Of a stretch of 54,793 nucleotides of DNA, positions 53,101 through 54,793 are shown one piece after another. The notes beneath the pieces were generated by a model that saw only the letters and a list, made by a program, of their open reading frames with translations, made no database searches and had not been told where the DNA came from. The stretch's first letter is position 1; each line of letters opens with the position of its first letter. A program made the translations under genes and the position numbers. Location: contig JAFZUS010000213.1 of assembly GCA_017618275.1 (NCBI GenBank), positions 1 through 54,793 of the forward strand, in the 5' to 3' direction. The stretch is from Prevotella sp. GTDB lineage: Bacteria > Bacteroidota > Bacteroidia > Bacteroidales > Bacteroidaceae.

Positions 53101-53919
53101 GGTACTCTCCAGAGCTTTATCGGTAATCAGCGTACCGTCGGTAAACACACCGAAGATATCCTGAGCGATGTCTGGTTCCACCGTGCCAATCACCTTCAGC
53201 GTACCATTATCGAGATTGGAGCAACCAGAGAACATATCCTCCGTATTAATTCCGCCACGAACCGTAAACCCACTACCAATAGCGAGGCTCGTCAGGCTGC
53301 TGCAACCTTCGAACATACTGTTCATATATTCCACCTTGCTGGTATTGAAGCTACTCAGGTCGAGGTTCGTCAGGCTACTGCAGCCATTGAACATATCGCC
53401 CATATCTGTCACCTGGCTGGTATTGAAGTTGCTCACGTCGAGGCTCGTCAGGCCGCCGCAGCCATAGAACATATATCCCATGTTTGTAACCTGATTGGTG
53501 TCGAAATGGCTCAAATCAAGACTTGTCAGGCTGCTGCAATAATAGAACATAGAACGCATTCTTGTCACCTCGCTGGTGTTCAGGTTTTCAATGCCTGTGA
53601 TGGTGGTCAGATTTTGTAAACTACTGAACCAACAGTAGCAAGTCTTCGGTCGGGCATCGGCAAAGGATGGATCGAACACCACCTGTGTGATGTTTCCCCC
53701 TTCACTATTCCATTTAGGAAGAAGGGTCCCCGTATTGGTCACATCCCACGACGTCGTGTTGTCAGGTGTAAAATCCTCATACTTAAAGGTCAGGGTCTTG
53801 GTATCAGCACCGTCGGTATTGTCCGTCAGCACAGCGTATGCCGTCTTTTCTGCCCAAGCCCCTGTACTACTCATCAGAAGCATGAGCAGAGCCGTTAAAA
53901 ATTTAATGGTTTGCTTCAT
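50167..53919 (-). CDS. BspA-like (DUF285) surface protein with MBG modules and T9SS-like tail
   Basis: A 1250-residue exported protein with signal peptide FLTALLMLLMSSTGAWA. Two blocks (about 20-290 and 295-560) share the same plan: a lead-in (YAVLT...KTLTFK), a hinge (ITGIENLNTS), then DUF285/BspA repeats of about 24 residues (MFxGCSSLTSLDLSxFNTSQVTDM). They are evidently an internal duplication. The middle has an Ig-like region and the last third two MBG-type modules (KDLTVTAKDQTIDYGTE). The tail WYTLDGRKLEGKPTVKGLYI...GKTVMIK nearly repeats that of the following gene. BspA-type repeats bind fibronectin and host cells in oral Bacteroidetes; here the ligand is unknown. First gene of a three-gene surface operon. 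Confidence 0.85.
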   Translation of the reverse strand: MKQTIKFLTALLMLLMSSTGAWAEKTAYAVLTDNTDGADTKTLTFKYEDFTPDNTTSWDVTNTGTLLPKWNSEGGNITQVVFDPSFADARPKTCYCWFSSLQNLTTITGIENLNTSEVTRMRSMFYYCSSLTSLDLSHFDTNQVTNMGYMFYGCGGLTSLDVSNFNTSQVTDMGDMFNGCSSLTNLDLSSFNTSKVEYMNSMFEGCSSLTSLAIGSGFTVRGGINTEDMFSGCSNLDNGTLKVIGTVEPDIAQDIFGVFTDGTLITDKALESTIDDDWKGGSFTTVKRMTAYAVLTGGGSNKTLTFKCEEHTLGANEWDVSNTGGSLPEWFSERENITQVVFESSFADARPKTCHSWFWIFRNLTTITGIENLNTSQVTTMASMFAGCSSLTNLDVSHFNTSQVTDMSYLFYGCSRLTSLDVSSFNTSEVTYMECMFAVCSSLTSLDLSSFNTSQVTDMSYMFLDCSSLTSLSIGKDFTVGGGTDTDDMFSGCTALENGTLIVKGTSAPSIAKDIFGVFTNGTLVTAISQTDLGYTGPDADGKYTWKGGKFNKSMKLTNNLGANVTVTFYKSAAEPTEAFADAPGDEADIANGGDWIVMHIVPADGYWTDAQLLMASEAVAGYWTDAQLPMTQEAAVSLARAKAPGLDLGQIPTLLKRDTYTDTEGTHDRQDGAGWYYYQIPADHTPAAGYTTSTIEGYVVPKFDLMSDTPAPEISEDKKKYTFKALPDWSVEVTLDDVSFTCTGTPQCPKITNEKLEVKKGNNVIVTFTNVSDHITTSGTATDAGTDHAFTIGAVANSIFANSRNLTFSIGEVPASITVNTESLELEIDDTYTIVATTTPEGLPVTYVPDDSGIYCVDVNGNVTALRVGVGSILVKVGGDGVYAVDSKTITVHVTKTLDENNITLDIPTGGYVYDGTPKEPTVTVKYGNKTFTKGTDYNVTYSNNVNAGENTATVTVTDIPGGDYNVSGTKTFSIAKKDLTVTAKDQTIDYGTEIATGVAQVTANGLLGTDAVSSVTLTASTTEMTSTGTITASDAVIKNDETDVTANYEIKYEPSALIIEYAMTLAAGYATFCSPFDLQLPDGLKAYTVSAVGDKSVELTEQTAIGKDVAMILHAEAAGTYKLRKGEAQTFISVPDFVGVTSAAGTDVSTVAGEVYILKNGQFVWGRTGVVPQYRCYLVLGSTAGARSLSLVIAGDTNGIDHLLWSDEDDDSWYTLDGRKLEGKPTVKGLYIMIPANDRSKGKTVMIK

Positions 53920-53958
53920 CTCTTAAAATTTTTAGTTTTCATAATTGTTGTTTGGCTG

Positions 53959-53966
53959 CAAAGATA
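53959..53966 (-). promoter_or_regulatory. -7 promoter box of the surface-protein operon
   Basis: Minus-strand TATCTTTG, 39 bp before the start codon, with a TTTG 23 bp upstream. Confidence 0.6.
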
Positions 53967-54036
53967 CAAAAATTTCGATTAAGTAAGTACAAAAATAATA
54001 ATTTTTTTTGTCGAGCGGGAGAAATTTATCTAATAA

Positions 54037-54067
54037 GAGGGTGTGTCACAAAATAGCGCACACCCTC
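54037..54067 (-). terminator. Terminator hairpin after the M15 peptidase gene
   Basis: GAGGGTGTG and CACACCCTC form a perfect 9-bp stem 10 bp beyond the stop codon. The following minus-strand sequence is only moderately T-rich. Confidence 0.65.
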
Positions 54068-54077
54068 TTTATTATTA

Positions 54078-54608
54078 TCAGCGCATGTCGAAGAGGATCT
54101 TGCGACGATTATCCTTGGGTCGCACGGCGAAGTGCAGCCAATAGGTAGAGCCACGCTTCTCGTGGATGAGTTCGTCAAAGTCGCGACGGGTGCCGTCGGC
54201 GATATCCAGCAGGATGCTCGAATAGCGGATTAACTGCTCAGGCCCCATACAGCGGATATCTACGGCGCAGCCCGTCAGGTGATTGCTACCCTTCGCCCCT
54301 CCACAGAGCCTATTCACCTCCTCCGAGCGATACCCACTCGTAATGACCACCGGGATTTCTTCTTTATCTGCATCAGAGTAATCACAATTACTAATTACTA
54401 ATTTCTCATTACTCATTACATACAACTTGTTGTATGTCGCCCTCAGGTCTTCGAGCCAGTTCTCGCAGATATTGCGAAGGTTCTCGATGGCTACATGAGA
54501 AGGAATATTCCCATCCAACAGATGATAACTGGTCTTTGTTAACTCAGCGAGGCCAAAGTGCTCGCTGAGTTTCATGTTCTTATTGATTTCTACTTCTTTC
54601 ATATTCAA
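54078..54608 (-). CDS. Peptidase M15A-like (D-Ala-D-Ala carboxypeptidase fold), with repeat-derived insertion
   Basis: A 176-residue zinc peptidase-like protein. LSEHFGLAELTKTSYH at the N-terminus, VVITSGYRSEEVNRLCGGAKGSNHLTGCAVDIR with metal ligands His110 and Asp117, and WLHFAV with His159 are the M15A motifs found in peptidoglycan endopeptidases of prophage and chromosomal origin. There is no signal peptide, as in phage-type members. Residues about 64-83 (VMSNEKLVISNCDYSDADKE) are extra to the fold and are encoded by a TAATGAG/AATTAGT minirepeat at 54379-54420. The frame is kept and the metal ligands are intact. Confidence 0.85.
   Translation of the reverse strand: MNMKEVEINKNMKLSEHFGLAELTKTSYHLLDGNIPSHVAIENLRNICENWLEDLRATYNKLYVMSNEKLVISNCDYSDADKEEIPVVITSGYRSEEVNRLCGGAKGSNHLTGCAVDIRCMGPEQLIRYSSILLDIADGTRRDFDELIHEKRGSTYWLHFAVRPKDNRRKILFDMR
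54379..54420. repeat. AT-rich minirepeat translated inside the M15 peptidase gene
   Basis: On the coding strand it reads as repeated TAATGAG and AATTAGT units, of the same style as 13721-13748. Confidence 0.65.
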
Positions 54609-54651
54609 AATTCATTTTTACTTAATGACTAATGACTAAATGACTGTTTTA

Positions 54652-54793
54652 GTTGTCTTTTCCTGATTTCGGTTGACAGTTATTTACTCTTTTCCTGATG
54701 TGGTTGACAGTCGTTTTTCTGAACAAGTTGACACTTTACTGGAATCGTTGACACCTTTACTGAAAAGGTTGTCTTTTTCCTGAAAGAGTTGAC
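54652..54793. repeat. GTTGACA minisatellite, running off the right edge
   Basis: GTTGAC or GTTGTC begins at 54652, 54672, 54703, 54727, 54747, 54768 and 54788, with TTTTCCTGA or TTTACTGA between copies. Spacing is 20-31 bp. No coding frame is apparent in it; it may continue beyond the window. Confidence 0.75.

Overview
The window reads as chromosome of a Bacteroidota member, most likely a Prevotella-type gut or rumen bacterium. Many genes are preceded by the Bacteroidetes -7 box TAnnTTTG, in the best cases with a -33 TTTG 20 bp upstream. BspA-like surface proteins, T9SS-like C-terminal tails, an HTCS-type hybrid kinase and DUF4988/DUF4369/DUF6055 proteins point the same way. The species cannot be named from sequence alone.

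Layout. 1-5.3 kb: the end of rpmE (L31 type B), a gpx-trxB peroxide-defence pair, a sensor-poor hybrid histidine kinase and trpB2. 5.6-9.2 kb (minus): a BspA-like LRR protein ending in a dockerin, then hsp20. 9.4-12.9 kb (minus): mfd carrying two in-frame copies of an identical 94-bp palindromic element. 13-15.7 kb: a lipid/envelope operon (DPM1-like glycosyltransferase, plsC, membrane metallophosphatase). 15.7-19.4 kb (minus): an operon of a DUF4369 lipoprotein, a frameshifted dihydroorotase and a stand-alone MetH activation domain; then a small membrane protein and an FtsB-like protein. 19.5-22.6 kb: dnaX, asnA, tRNA-Arg(CCG).

22.7-30.8 kb is the accessory region. On the minus strand it holds a 5-methylcytosine methyltransferase, a McrB-like AAA+ protein, a McrC-like nuclease and Vsr. 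The set resembles LlaJI-type NTP-dependent restriction-modification plus mismatch repair. Upstream of the methyltransferase lie about 600 bp of non-coding DNA dense in RNA-structure signals on the minus strand. They include what looks like a two-state terminator/antiterminator leader ending one base before the start codon. A ParE-type toxin-antitoxin pair follows on the plus strand. Next comes a 0.5-kb dyad-symmetric region: two opposed arrays of exactly 11-bp-phased TATGTC(G/A)G iterons flank twin 18-bp palindromes. I consider these two non-coding regions the best candidates for undescribed biology here.

30.8-43.9 kb: a secreted DUF6055 metallopeptidase; an operon of XRE-cupin regulator, acyl-CoA synthetase, peptidase T and KefB-like antiporter; then lptD, an HD hydrolase and an OadA-like carboxyltransferase. 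44-53.9 kb (minus): three tandem surface-protein genes (BspA/DUF285, MBG-repeat, collagen-like DUF4988 lipoprotein). The right edge has an M15 peptidase and a GTTGACA minisatellite.

A recurring theme is repeat DNA that has become protein-coding without breaking the frame: twice in mfd, at the start of the acyl-CoA synthetase, and probably in vsr, the M15 peptidase and the end of the DPM1-like gene.
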